Source: Diogma glabrata
Lineage: Eukaryota > Arthropoda > Insecta > Diptera > Cylindrotomidae
Assembly: GCA_963693315.1 (NCBI GenBank)
Contig: OY856186.1
Location: forward strand, 386,616,865 to 386,680,864
Direction of reading: 5' to 3'
Length of the DNA: 64,000 nucleotides
A program made the translations under genes and the position numbers. Numbering within the stretch: position 1 is the stretch's first letter; the number at the start of each line of letters is the position of its first letter. Shown here piece after piece: positions 54,164 to 64,000 of the stretch. The notes beneath the pieces were generated by a model. The model was not told the origin of the DNA, ran no database searches, and worked only from the letters and a program-made list of their open reading frames with translations.

Positions 54164-56248
54164 TGTTGACGATGGACAGATTTGCCTAAAAATAAAAAAA
54201 ACAATAATAATAGTCGAAAAGGTCACATTCATAAATACTTAGCACTGTCCTTCGTCAAAGTATTCTCGGCGATGCTGTTCCAGTCATTATTGTTGCGGCT
54301 GCTAGTTTTAGTCTGAAAAAAGGAAAACAAAATCATTTAATTAATATTTATCAATGTTTGTTAAAATAAAACTTAATTTAATGCGCTCATACGTCCCAAA
54401 AATCACGACAGGCAAATCAATCACTAATCTGAAAAGAAATCAAATTCAATTTTATTCAAACAAATAATTAAAATTCAAAATTTATTTAACTAACCTTGGG
54501 TTTGTTGTTTGTTTTGGTTGAGTATGTCATTCTGACATTTAAACATAACAAACTTTTGTCGATGTAGCAGTCAACATCAAATAATTTTCACGCGCCGATA
54601 ATGCAGTTTTCTTCGAACTAATTCCAATAGTTGATGTTGGCGCTGCTAGCGGGAAAAGGTTGGATTGGTTTTGTTATTTAATTGGTGATTTTTGAGACGG
54701 GGCTCTCTTCTTCGTTTTTTAGTCTTCTTGTCAAGTTGATCGAACTTGCTAGAAAATTCAATGTGTTTTTTAATTAAATAAGATTAAATTCAGAATATTG
54801 TGTATAAATATTTTACGCATTTTCAAATAAAGTTTTAAAACAAATTTTAAAAGTTGAGTTGAATTATTTCATCAGTGAAATGTTAAACTAAAAATAAAAC
54901 TATATTATGGTGACAACAACAACGCTGAACAGTTTTTCATAACGCTGTGATTTGGAACCTGGCACGTAAATTTATATATAAAAACGTGCCAGGAATAAGG
55001 TACGTACATAAAAACTAAAAATTTACAACCGCTTGGCAGTATAACAGTCATATTTTTCTTTTGGTTTACATTTTTGGCGGTTATTGTGGAGTCGCATATG
55101 AAAATAAAATTATTCAGAAGAATCAGAATTATCTACAACAAGCGACAACAGCCTGCAGATCAACGAGGGAGGTTTAATTAGAAAGGAATATCCATTGAAC
55201 CTGTGTAGGCACGTACATATATTAAATCAATAATTACTCCAGTCTACATATTCATCGAGAACGTGCGTTTGTGTAGGCACGTATATATATTCAATTCATC
55301 GAGAACGTGCTTTTGTGTAGGCACGTATATATATTAAATCAATAATTACTCCAGTCCACATATACATCGATAACGTGCTTTTGTGTAGGCACGTACATAT
55401 ATTAATTCAATAATTACTCCAGTCTACATATTCATCGAGAACGTGCTTTTGTGTAGGCACGTACATGCATTAAATCAATAATTACTCTAGTCTTCATATT
55501 CATCGAGATCGTGCCTTTGTGTAGGCACGTATATATATTAAATCAATAATTATTCCAGTCTGCATATTCATCGAGAACGTGCTCTTGTGTAGGCACGTAC
55601 ATATATTAAATCAATAATTACTCTAGTCTGCATATTCATCGAGAACGTGCGTTTGTGTTGGCACGTACATATATTAAATTGATAATTACTCCAGTCTACA
55701 TATTCATCGAGAACGTGTTTTTGTGTAGGCACGTACATGTTTTAAATCAATAATTACTCTAGTCTGCATATTCATCGAGAACGTGCGTTTGTGTAGGCAC
55801 GTACATATATTAAATTGATAATTACTCCAGTCTACATATTCATCGAGAACGTGCGTTTGTGTAGGCACGTGTATATATTAAATCAATAATTACTCCAGTC
55901 CACATATACATCGAGAACGTGCTTTTGTGTAGGCACGTACATATATTAAATCAATAATTACTCCAGTCTACATATTCATCGAGAACGTGCTTTTGTGTAG
56001 GCACGTATATATATTGAACCAACATTAGTTCCAGTTTGCATAGTCGTCAAGAACGCGCTTTTGTCTAGGCACGTATATAATAATCAGCATATTCTTCAAG
56101 GTGTGCTTTTGTGTAGGCACGTGTTATTTCAAGATCACCTATCATCGTTGTGCTATCCAGCTTGTCAGGCCTCTGACTTTTTTGTAACATCGATCATCAA
56201 ATCAAAAATCAACTTAATACAGTCCACTGCCAGTCAGAGGCGCTAACA
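54164..56248 (+). repeat. BEL 3' LTR
   Basis: 2085 bp, indistinguishable by eye from 43958-46042, including the 68-bp hairpin array (55202-56126). Followed by CTTCT. Confidence 0.97.
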
Positions 56249-57114
56249 CTTCTAAAAGGAAATCTTTTACTATACGCCGATGATATGGTAATTTTTAACG
56301 AAACACACAATGATTCAAATTTAATTACTCAAATGCAAGCGGATTTAAATACTATTAATAAATGGGCATATCTTAATAAATTAAAATTAAATGAAAACAA
56401 AACCAACTATATGATATTTAAAGTGAAAAATAAAAAAATTGGTGAATGGCAAAACACTCCCCTTAGAATTCATAACTTTAATATCACTAGAGTAAGTACT
56501 TACAAATATCTAGGCTTGCACATAGATTGTGAACTAAATTGGAGCAACCATATATTAAAACTCAAAGAAAAAATTAGATCAATTTCATTTGTTCTTTTTA
56601 AACTGAAAAATGTCTTACCTCTAAAAATTAAATATTTGATTCTAAATTCGAATATAATCAGCCAAATCAGATACCTTATACCAATCTGGGGTGTAGCAGC
56701 TAAATTCAGGTTAAAAGAAATACAGGTTTTGTTAAATAAAACCATACGAACATTAAAAGGGCTGCCGTATGATTCTCCAACAAATAATTTATATAATGAA
56801 AAACTACATACCGTATTTAATCTTTATAAACTAGAGCTTCTGCTTTTTATTTTTAAAATTAAAAATGGCCTGTTAAAACATAATTGTTTACTCCAACAAA
56901 TAAACTCCATACATGATCATGATACTAGGCGAATTCAAAATTTTGCTGTCGAGCGTTGTAGAACAAAGCTTGGTCAAGAAAATATTATCTATATTGGATT
57001 AACAGAATTCAATAATCTGCCCGATTAATTGAAACTTGAGAATCGATATGCAGTATTTAAATCTGGTCTTAAGAAATATTTTGGAAACTCATATGTATAA
57101 AGCTGGATCTTTCT
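56249..57114 (+). pseudogene. LINE-C ORF2, catalytic box and C-terminal domain
   Basis: Directly after the BEL the frame runs LLKGN then LLLYADDMVIF, the RT catalytic box. LNKLKLNENKTNYMIF, YLGLHIDCELNWSNHI and a C-terminal domain follow, up to a TAA at 57026-57028. The same frame continues about 24 codons to a second stop near 57100. It is in phase with the part before the BEL. Confidence 0.85.
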
Positions 57115-57377
57115 ATATTGAAATATTAATGACAACCATGTTTAATTTTCAATTATGTATATAATTTAATAGTAACTAATTGATATATTATATTTAATTA
57201 TTTGTAAAATCGATAATTTGTTAATTTGTAAAATAATTTAAGTACTTGTTTGCAGACAAACATTTAATGTTTTTGTGAACACAATAATTATTAATTATTA
57301 ATTTATACTGGTTAATGACTGATTAATAAATTAATGTCTTTTTTGGTAATAAAGTAAAAAAAAAAAAAAAAAAAAAT

Positions 57378-58543
57378 TACAAAATCACAAATTCATATTT
57401 CTTTCAAAATTCCAAAAATATTGTAAAAATTAAATAAAATCAAAATTTTTTCAAAATTCTAAAAATATTTTAATAATTATTACAAAATCAAAGATAAAAA
57501 TTTTTCTCAAAATTCTAAAAATATTGTTAAATTATTACAAAATCAAAAATACTAACTTTTTTCAAAATTCCAGAAATTCTTTAAAATTCAAACTTTTTCC
57601 AAAATTCTAAAAATATTGCAAAAATTATAACAATATCAAAAATTGAAACTTTTTTCAAAATTACAAAAATTGAAACTTTTTCAAAATTTATAAAAATCCA
57701 AAAATTCTATTTTTTTACAAAATTCTAAAAATATTGCAAAAATTATAACAAAATCAAAAATTAAAACTGTTTTCAAAATTCCAAAAATTAGAATAAAATC
57801 AAATATTTAACATATGGAGGGGCTGAAATCTCACAGCTCTGAGATATCAAGACTTCGGTCTGGGTTAAGGATTTTGATATAGTTTTCAGCAAAAAACTTT
57901 TATGAGGACATGGTTTTTAGTTTTGGGCAGCGATGTATATCAAACATAACTCTTTGTTAAAGTACAAGTATTTTTTATCTGTGTCTAAAAATTTATTACA
58001 AAACTAACACGAAACATCAATACGTTGCCGGAAAATTATAATCAAAATTCCAAAAATATTGTTAAATAAATAAAATCAAACATTTTCAAAATCCCAAAAA
58101 TATTCCAAAAATTAGAATAAAATCAAATATTTAATTTTTTTCTAAATTCCAGTAATATTTCAAAAACTTCTTAAAAATTCAAACTTTTTCCAAAATTCTA
58201 AAAATATTGCAAAAATATTGTTAAATAAATAAAATCAAACATTTTCAAAATCCCAAAAATATTCCAAAAATTAGAATAAAATCAAATATTTAAATTTTTT
58301 CTAAATTAAAGTAATATTTCAAAAATTTCTTAAAAATTCAAACTTTTTCCAAAATTCCAAAAATATTGCAAAAATTATTACGAAATCAAAAATTGAAAAT
58401 TTTTTCAAAATTCCAAAAATTATAATAAAATCAAAAATTTTTCAAAATTCTAAAAACATTCCAAAAATTATTGCAAAATCAATAATACAAACTTTTTTCA
58501 AAACTCCAAATTATTTCAAAAACTATAACAAATTCAAAAATTT
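57378..58543. repeat. AT-rich minisatellite-like DNA, including dispersed repeat copy 2 (57818-57995)
   Basis: Reiterated CAAAATTCYAAAAATATT and AAAATCAAAAATT words. The segment 57818-57995 is the partner of 41345-41520. No genes. Confidence 0.7.
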
Positions 58544-59522
58544 CCATGTCCAATTTCATGTTCAATTACATTTACGTCATAAAAACAGTTACATTTTTTT
58601 TTCCAAAAAATTGGCTAAAAAAATAAATGAAATCATTTTTTGACACACTTGACATTATTTTTTGACAAACTTAAAATGCTATAATTCTCAATAATAATAA
58701 TAAAATATCATGTAATACAAACTATTAATTTTATTTTTTTCTAAAAAAATTGGGTAAAAAATAAATAAAAACCTTTCTTTTGACACACTTGACAACATAT
58801 TTTGACAAACTTATAATGCCATAATTCTCAATAATAATAATAAAATTTCATTTCAAACAAACAATTTTATTTTTTTCCAAGAACTTGGGTAAAAAACTAA
58901 ATAAAAATCTTTTGACGCACTTGACAACATTTTTTTGACAAACTTATAATGCCATAATTCTCAATAATAATAATAAAATTCATTTCAAACAAACAATTTT
59001 ATTTTTTCCCCAAAAAATTGGATAAATAAAAATAAATAAAAATCTTTCTTTTGACACACTTGACAACATTTTTTTGACAAACTTATAGTGCCATAATTCT
59101 CAATAATAATAATAAACTTTCATTTCGAACAAACAATTAATTTTATTTTTTTTCCAAAAAATTAGGTAAAAAAATATATAAAAATCTTTCTTTTGACACA
59201 CTTGACAACATTTTTTTGACAAACTTATAATGCAATAATCTAGTTTTTGATCTCTTATACCGATCCCGACCATCAAGATTTCTCCAAATTTAATGTTCCT
59301 AATCGTAATCACTTAAAATGAAAGTTTTTAAGGTTCCAGCCGTTTTCCCTGCAGCGTAGGTAATGACGGATGGCCGGCCTACAGACAAACACACATTTTT
59401 TTTTTTGCTTTTTTAGAATCAGTAGGTCCTAAAACTTCGAGAAATGCCAAAAAAGTGGTGGGGGTAAGAATTTCACTTTGAGCTCATGAATGTAATACTT
59501 AGGTCTTTCAGACCGAAGTAAC
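58544..59522 (-). mobile_element. Composite repeat element, minus-strand copy 1
   Basis: Read on the minus strand it has the same head (ACTTCGGTCTGAAAGACC, at 59520 downward) and the same roughly 135-140-bp tandem tail (58590-59240, about five units) as 41861-42845. It ends beyond the tail in a block containing CATTTACGTCATAAAAACAG on the plus strand, which is shared with the next copy. Confidence 0.75.
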
Positions 59523-59679
59523 TTTTTCTAAATTCCCATAATATTCCAAAAATTATTACAAAATTCAAACTTTTTCCAAAATTCTAAAAATATTGCAAAA
59601 ATTATTACAAAATCAAAAATACAAACTTTTTTTCAAAATTCCAAAGATATTTCAAAAACTTTAACAATTTCAAAATTTT
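59523..59679. repeat. AT-rich minisatellite-like spacer
   Basis: The same TTCCAAAAATTATTACAAAA-type low-complexity sequence found around the other composite copies. Confidence 0.6.
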
Positions 59680-60494
59680 CTATGTCCAATTTCATTTTCA
59701 ATTACATTTACGTCATAAAAACAGCAAAATTTTTTTTTCCAAAAATTGGCTAAAAAATCAAATGAAACCGTTTTTTGACACACTTGACATTATTTTTTTG
59801 ACAAACTTATAATGCCATAATTCTCTATAATAATAATAAAATTTCATGTCATACAAATAATTAGTTTTGTTTTTCCAAAAAATTGGCTAAAAAATAAATA
59901 AAAATCTTGTTTTTGACACACTTGATCACATTTTTTTGAAAAAATTATAATGCCATAATTCTCAATAATACTAATAAAATTTCAAGTCGTATAAATAATT
60001 CATTTTATTTTATTCCAAAAAAATTGGGTAAAAAAATAAATAAAAATCTTTCTTTTGACACACTTGACAACTTTGACAAACTTATAATCCAATAATCTAG
60101 TTTTTGATCTCACATACAAATCCCTACCATCAAGATTTCTCCAAATTCAATTCCTACTCGTAATCACTTAAAATGAACGTTTTTTGAGCAAAAAATATGA
60201 AAATTTGCTATTTTTGACACACATAATGATTTTTTTGATACTTCCGGCACATTTATCGAACACAGCGTCCTTTCGAACCTGTCCCTTGAGTATACCTATT
60301 TTCAGAAATCCCTCCAGCGGTTTTCTAGATTTCGTAGGTAATGACGGACGGCCCGACGGCAGACAGACATACTTTTTTTTTGCTTTTTTAGAATCAGTAG
60401 GTCCTAAAACATCGAGAAATGCCAAAAAAGTGGGGGTAAGAATTTCATTTTTGGCTCATGAATGTAATACTTAGGTCTTTCAGACCGAAGTAAC
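59680..60494 (-). mobile_element. Composite repeat element, minus-strand copy 2
   Basis: A second inverted copy, shorter because its tandem tail (59740-60090) has only about three units. Both ends match minus copy 1. The head includes GGAGGGATTTC and CTGATTCTAAAAAAGC blocks (as read on the minus strand) also seen in the plus copy. Confidence 0.75.
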
Positions 60495-60544
60495 TACGCA
60501 AAAAAAACTAAAAACAACAAATTTCAGAATATTAGTTTCAAATA

Positions 60545-60637
60545 GGAGTCGGAGTCGACAAATTTTTTGATTATTTTCCCGACTCCGACTCCAGTTACTT
60601 GAAAATTCGTCCCGACTAAGACTCCGACTCCTGCTCA
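60545..60637. repeat. GGAGTCGGAGTCG inverted repeat cluster
   Basis: GGAGTCGGAGTCG (60545-60557) is the perfect reverse complement of CGACTCCGACTCC (60580-60592); a further GACTCCGACTCC-type word ends near 60637. A short GC-rich hairpin-forming patch in AT-rich DNA, possibly an end of an unrecognised element. Confidence 0.65.
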
Positions 60638-63073
60638 TTACGATATACTTTTGTTAAATTTATAAAAATTAAAACTAATTTGATTGATATTGATGTCAAG
60701 ATAGTTGAATAAATAGCATTGATTCCACAATTAGTTCATCCTCGTTATCCATACCATAATCTTCGCATATTTTAATTTATTTATTTACAAAATTTATAAT
60801 TGAGTTTTCCAATCGACCTTTCACATGACATCAATCTGATTACCGCTAAAATAACTTTATCCCATGAATTCTACTCCTTAAAATGATCCAAAATCCTTGA
60901 TTTAAGTAAATTTTTGACTTTCTTTGAGTAACTTTTATGCTGTATATGAGATTTCGCCATTCTGGGCAGTCACCAAAGTCTCATAATTATTCCTGATTAA
61001 CTTAATCAGAGTACGGTAGATACTAAAAAAATTGGTATAAACAAATATACGACTTATTGCCGTACTTTTGAATTTGACTGTTAGTTTTTATTAAAGAAAA
61101 TACTTAATTACGGTTTGGGTAGGACAAGTTAAGAAAAAGAAGTTGAGTTTGTTAATTAATTTACTGATAACGATTTTGTCCTGTTTTTACAATTTTAAAA
61201 GATGGTAAATCTATATACACAGTCAGTCATGAATGTTGATCACGTTGATTGTCATTCAAATTTGACCGTGTATGGGCCTCTTTGTACACAATCAAGCACT
61301 TCTTACTAATAGATTCTACTCTCTGACTAGATTAGAAGTACTTATTCGAAAAAATTATAATTAAATTTAGTAATTTTATTTATTTTCCCACAACTACTTT
61401 TATCATATTTTTTATCATAGAAAATAAAGTATTTGTTAATAGATTATAAAAAAGACAAGCTTCAGTCGTGAAGTTTATGGTATAACAGAAAGAAGTGGAT
61501 TAGTGTAAAAGTTAATTATGTTTAAGGATAATTGAAATAAAACAATTTGAGTTAATTCTGGCGATAATTATATGTTTGCCTACTTTCATTTGAAATTTCT
61601 ATATTTTACCTGGATATTTGTTCCTTATACGTACTTTGTATTAACTTGCGCCCATTTTCGATTACCTGAATCATCAATAATTTTAATTTTTGCATGAATG
61701 AGGTAAATAATTAAATTATCGCTTTTGTTTCAACCTCAATTCAAGTTTTTTCTGAGTGCATTCAATTTGACTGGAATAACTGAATTTAATGAAAAACTAA
61801 CAACGTTGCCATATAATTTTTTAGTTGTTTCAAATAATTTAGTTACTTCAGTCAAATCGAACGAGGTTAATATAATCGACAATCGTTGTGTTAAAGAGAG
61901 TCAATATATCAATTTCAAACCAGTAAAATTTAGTTTTACTTTTCTTGTTTTAAGTTAAATAAATAAGTGATTCTTTTATGCAAAGTTTTCTATAGGTTCT
62001 GTTTTATACATATTTAATTAAATAATTTTACAAATTGAAAAGTATTTTTTTTTAATTTAAAGGCTTAGCTCCTGTTTTGGAGCCATATTGCCCAATTGAA
62101 AAGTATTAATCAAAATTTTTAATCGGCATAAATAAAATGTATTGGCACTTAATCACAGTTATGTATACGATATTGCATATGCGACATATAATATATTACC
62201 ATTTAGTATTAGTAATATAGTATATTACCATTTTACTAATTATTTTATCTTTTCGAGCTTGAAGTGGTCATCCACATTTGATCTTTTTTTTGACAAAACT
62301 TTTAATCGAATAAACAATAAAAATTTTTATCATATACTTTGTTTATAAAAAACATTTTGCTTTTGCGTATTCAATAAATTAGATTAAAATCTAAAATGGA
62401 CAATAGTATATTTGTGCTAGTATATTTTAATTAGGAGCTAAAGTGCTACTTTTTGTATGGAGTCTATGCCGCCGTGCTAAGCACAAAGGGCGTATCTTGA
62501 ATTTTTGACATTTCGAGATATTAACACTTTTTAATTTTCAAGTTTCACAGTCAAAGTAATCGAAATTATATTTTTAGTCAAAAAAATTTCAAATTTTGGT
62601 TTGAATCAGAGAGATAGCATAGAAGGTTATATTATTTGTTTATGTTGTAAAATATTAATTATTGCATAATTAAATAGTAAATTAATGAAGAACCCTGTGA
62701 AGACCCCTGGTCGAAAAAAAAATTCTAAGAGAACTTGTATTTTTTATTTATGAAAGACTTTCTATAAACAAAAAATAATCAAAATTAAAAATGGTCAAGC
62801 CAAAACGTTGTTGAATCTACGTGAAATTGCTCAAATGTACCAAAGAGTAGCCTTTGAAGAATATAGACGTTGAATTTTTTCTCTGTCAATTTTTTTTTTT
62901 TAGTATAATCTAAATTTTTTAATTTTATTCTTAATAAAGGGAATATAGTAGCCATTGGCCCTTTCATACTATAAATTGGATAGATTGGACTGCTTCGTAT
63001 AGCCTCCCAATCAGTAGAAGTTGAAGTTGGAAAATTAAAGTAGTAGTATTAAAGTATTAGATCAGTAAAATCA
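60638..63073. other. AT-rich DNA without recognisable genes
   Basis: About 2.4 kb with no supported gene or terminal repeat. A 77-codon frame at 61725-61958 has no motif and is likely chance. The last bases before 63074 may be the leader of LINE-D. Confidence 0.5.
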
Positions 63074-64000
63074 ATGGAAGTTGGAAAATTAAAAATACTT
63101 CAAGTTAACGTCGAGGGATTATCAGCTAATAAAGCAGAATATTTATCTTATCTCTGTCATCTTGAAGATATTGATGTAATTCTGTTGGAAGAACTACATA
63201 TCTCAACAGAACAACAACTTGTTCAAAGAGGAACAATAAATGGATTCATTTTAGCAGGATTTGTTCTTCATCCTGTTTATGGAATAGCAACATATGTAAG
63301 ATCGGAGCTGTCAAATTGGCGTCTGGTGTTTAAGTCGGATTCTGATGGAATTTTTCGTGTTGTCGTTGAGGTATCTATGGTGAAAATATTAAATGTTTAC
63401 AAACCTCCAAATGTCAGATGGCCTAATGGTGTGTTGGAGACCTTTTTGCATCCTGCAGTCGTAATGGGTGACTTAAACTGCCATAATACAGCTTGGGGCT
63501 ATGATAGTAATGACACCAATGGCGAAATAGTATTAAACTGGTCTGTTGTAAACGGTTTTCATTTAATGTTTGATGCTAAGGATACAGCAACATTTCGATC
63601 GGGAAGATGGCGTCGAGATTATAATCCAGATTTGTGTTTCGTAACCTTAGATGTCAATGGTCAGCCACTTTTATCCACTCGGAAGGTATTAAATGGTTTT
63701 CCACACAGTCAACATCGTCCAGTAATTCTCTCTTTGGGTCTGAACATTCCCTTTGTTGATTCAATACCCAGACCAAGATGGAATTTTATGAAGGCTGATT
63801 GGAAAGGTTTTTCGAATGCCATGGATGCTAATATTCGATTTATTAAACCCATTAGTTCAAACTATAATCGGTTTGTAAGTATGGTTATTTCAACTGCCAA
63901 AAAATTTATTCCAAGAGGTTTCCGTAAGAAATATATACCGGGATGGTCAGACTATTGTGAAAATTCGTTTCAAGTATTTCAAGAATCTGGTGATTCGGAA
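63074..64000 (+). CDS. LINE-D ORF2, endonuclease domain (runs off window end)
   Basis: From the ATG at 63074 the frame is open for 309 codons to the last base. It begins KILQVNVEGLSANKAEYL, then has VILLEELHI (metal-binding Glu position), VVMGDLNCHNTAWGY, an RDYNPDLCFV block and FPHSQHRPVI. These are the ordered motifs of an EEP/AP-type LINE endonuclease. RPRWNFMKADWKGF marks the linker to reverse transcriptase, which lies beyond the window. No frameshift is visible, so this LINE may be better preserved than A, B and C. The start could be further upstream if ORF1 overlaps. Confidence 0.85.
   Translation, partial: MEVGKLKILQVNVEGLSANKAEYLSYLCHLEDIDVILLEELHISTEQQLVQRGTINGFILAGFVLHPVYGIATYVRSELSNWRLVFKSDSDGIFRVVVEVSMVKILNVYKPPNVRWPNGVLETFLHPAVVMGDLNCHNTAWGYDSNDTNGEIVLNWSVVNGFHLMFDAKDTATFRSGRWRRDYNPDLCFVTLDVNGQPLLSTRKVLNGFPHSQHRPVILSLGLNIPFVDSIPRPRWNFMKADWKGFSNAMDANIRFIKPISSNYNRFVSMVISTAKKFIPRGFRKKYIPGWSDYCENSFQVFQESGDSE

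Larger units (their letters stand above)
43958..56248 (+). mobile_element. BEL/Pao LTR retrotransposon, 12,291 bp, complete, 5-bp target duplication
   Basis: Two 2085-bp LTRs starting TGTTGACG and ending GCTAACA enclose a tRNA-Tyr primer site, a single intact polyprotein (46595-51808), a repeat-rich 3' region and a polypurine tract. CTTCT is duplicated at 43953-43957 and 56249-56253. Comparing the LTRs by eye I found no difference, and their features keep a constant 10,206-bp offset, so insertion was very recent. It has all the parts for autonomous retrotransposition; no envelope frame is present. Confidence 0.97.
42846..57377 (+). mobile_element. LINE-C: 5'-truncated non-LTR retrotransposon split by the BEL element
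   Basis: ORF2 sequence begins abruptly at 42846 (5' truncation), is interrupted at 43957/43958 by BEL, resumes at 56249 and ends with AATAAA (57348-57353) and a 22-base poly(A) (57356-57377). Apart from the BEL it is about 2.2 kb. The reverse transcriptase frame is restored in phase across the 5-bp duplication. An in-frame stop at 43105 and a frameshift near 43797 show it was already inactive. Confidence 0.9.

Noticed and set aside
61725..61958. 77-codon frame
   Set aside because: No motif, no homologue recognised, AT-rich chance frame.

Overview
The window looks like AT-rich nuclear DNA of an arthropod, most likely an insect. The basis is spliced genes with GT-AG introns, SLC17-type phosphate-cotransporter paralogues of the kind common in insects, and a dense mix of LINE, BEL/Pao, Ty3/Gypsy, Penelope-like, hAT, Helitron and MITE elements. 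The species cannot be named from the sequence alone.

Only two host genes are supported, both on the plus strand. The last two exons of one SLC17/MFS transporter lie at 334-644. A complete five-exon paralogue lies at 22643-24270 (467 aa). The last two exons of the two genes have the same lengths and splice phases, so they are tandem duplicates now separated by about 22 kb of mobile DNA.

The rest is layered transposable elements. Region by region: a MITE (1588-2138); a minus-strand Gypsy fragment (2231-3125); a foldback (4946-5107); LINE-A (about 5280-13350), split by an intact hAT transposon (8714-12107); a 327-bp satellite (13425-14545), itself split by a MITE (14230-14482); a Penelope-like scrap (14910-15260); a LINE 3' scrap (17236-17691); a Helitron with a tRNA-like segment (17708-19084); a decayed minus-strand gag-like region (19330-20403); and a MITE (20576-21113). 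After the transporter come old repeats (24.3-27.6 kb) and LINE-B (27794-41022), split by a 10.3-kb Ty3/Gypsy element (28866-39143). Next is LINE-C (42846-57377), split by a 12.3-kb BEL/Pao element (43958-56248). Composite minisatellite elements flank LINE-C (41861-42845, 58544-59522, 59680-60494). The window ends inside a fourth LINE with an open frame (63074-64000).

Three insertions can be placed to the base. For hAT (8-bp target duplication ATTCTTAC), Gypsy (4 bp, CCTA) and BEL (5 bp, CTTCT), conceptually removing the element and one duplication restores the interrupted LINE reading frame. The BEL element appears youngest: I saw no difference between its two 2085-bp LTRs, it has a 1737-codon polyprotein, and its primer-binding site matches tRNA-Tyr. 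The hAT also looks intact. The Gypsy element has an open pol but a broken gag, and carries an extra upstream reading frame of unknown function.
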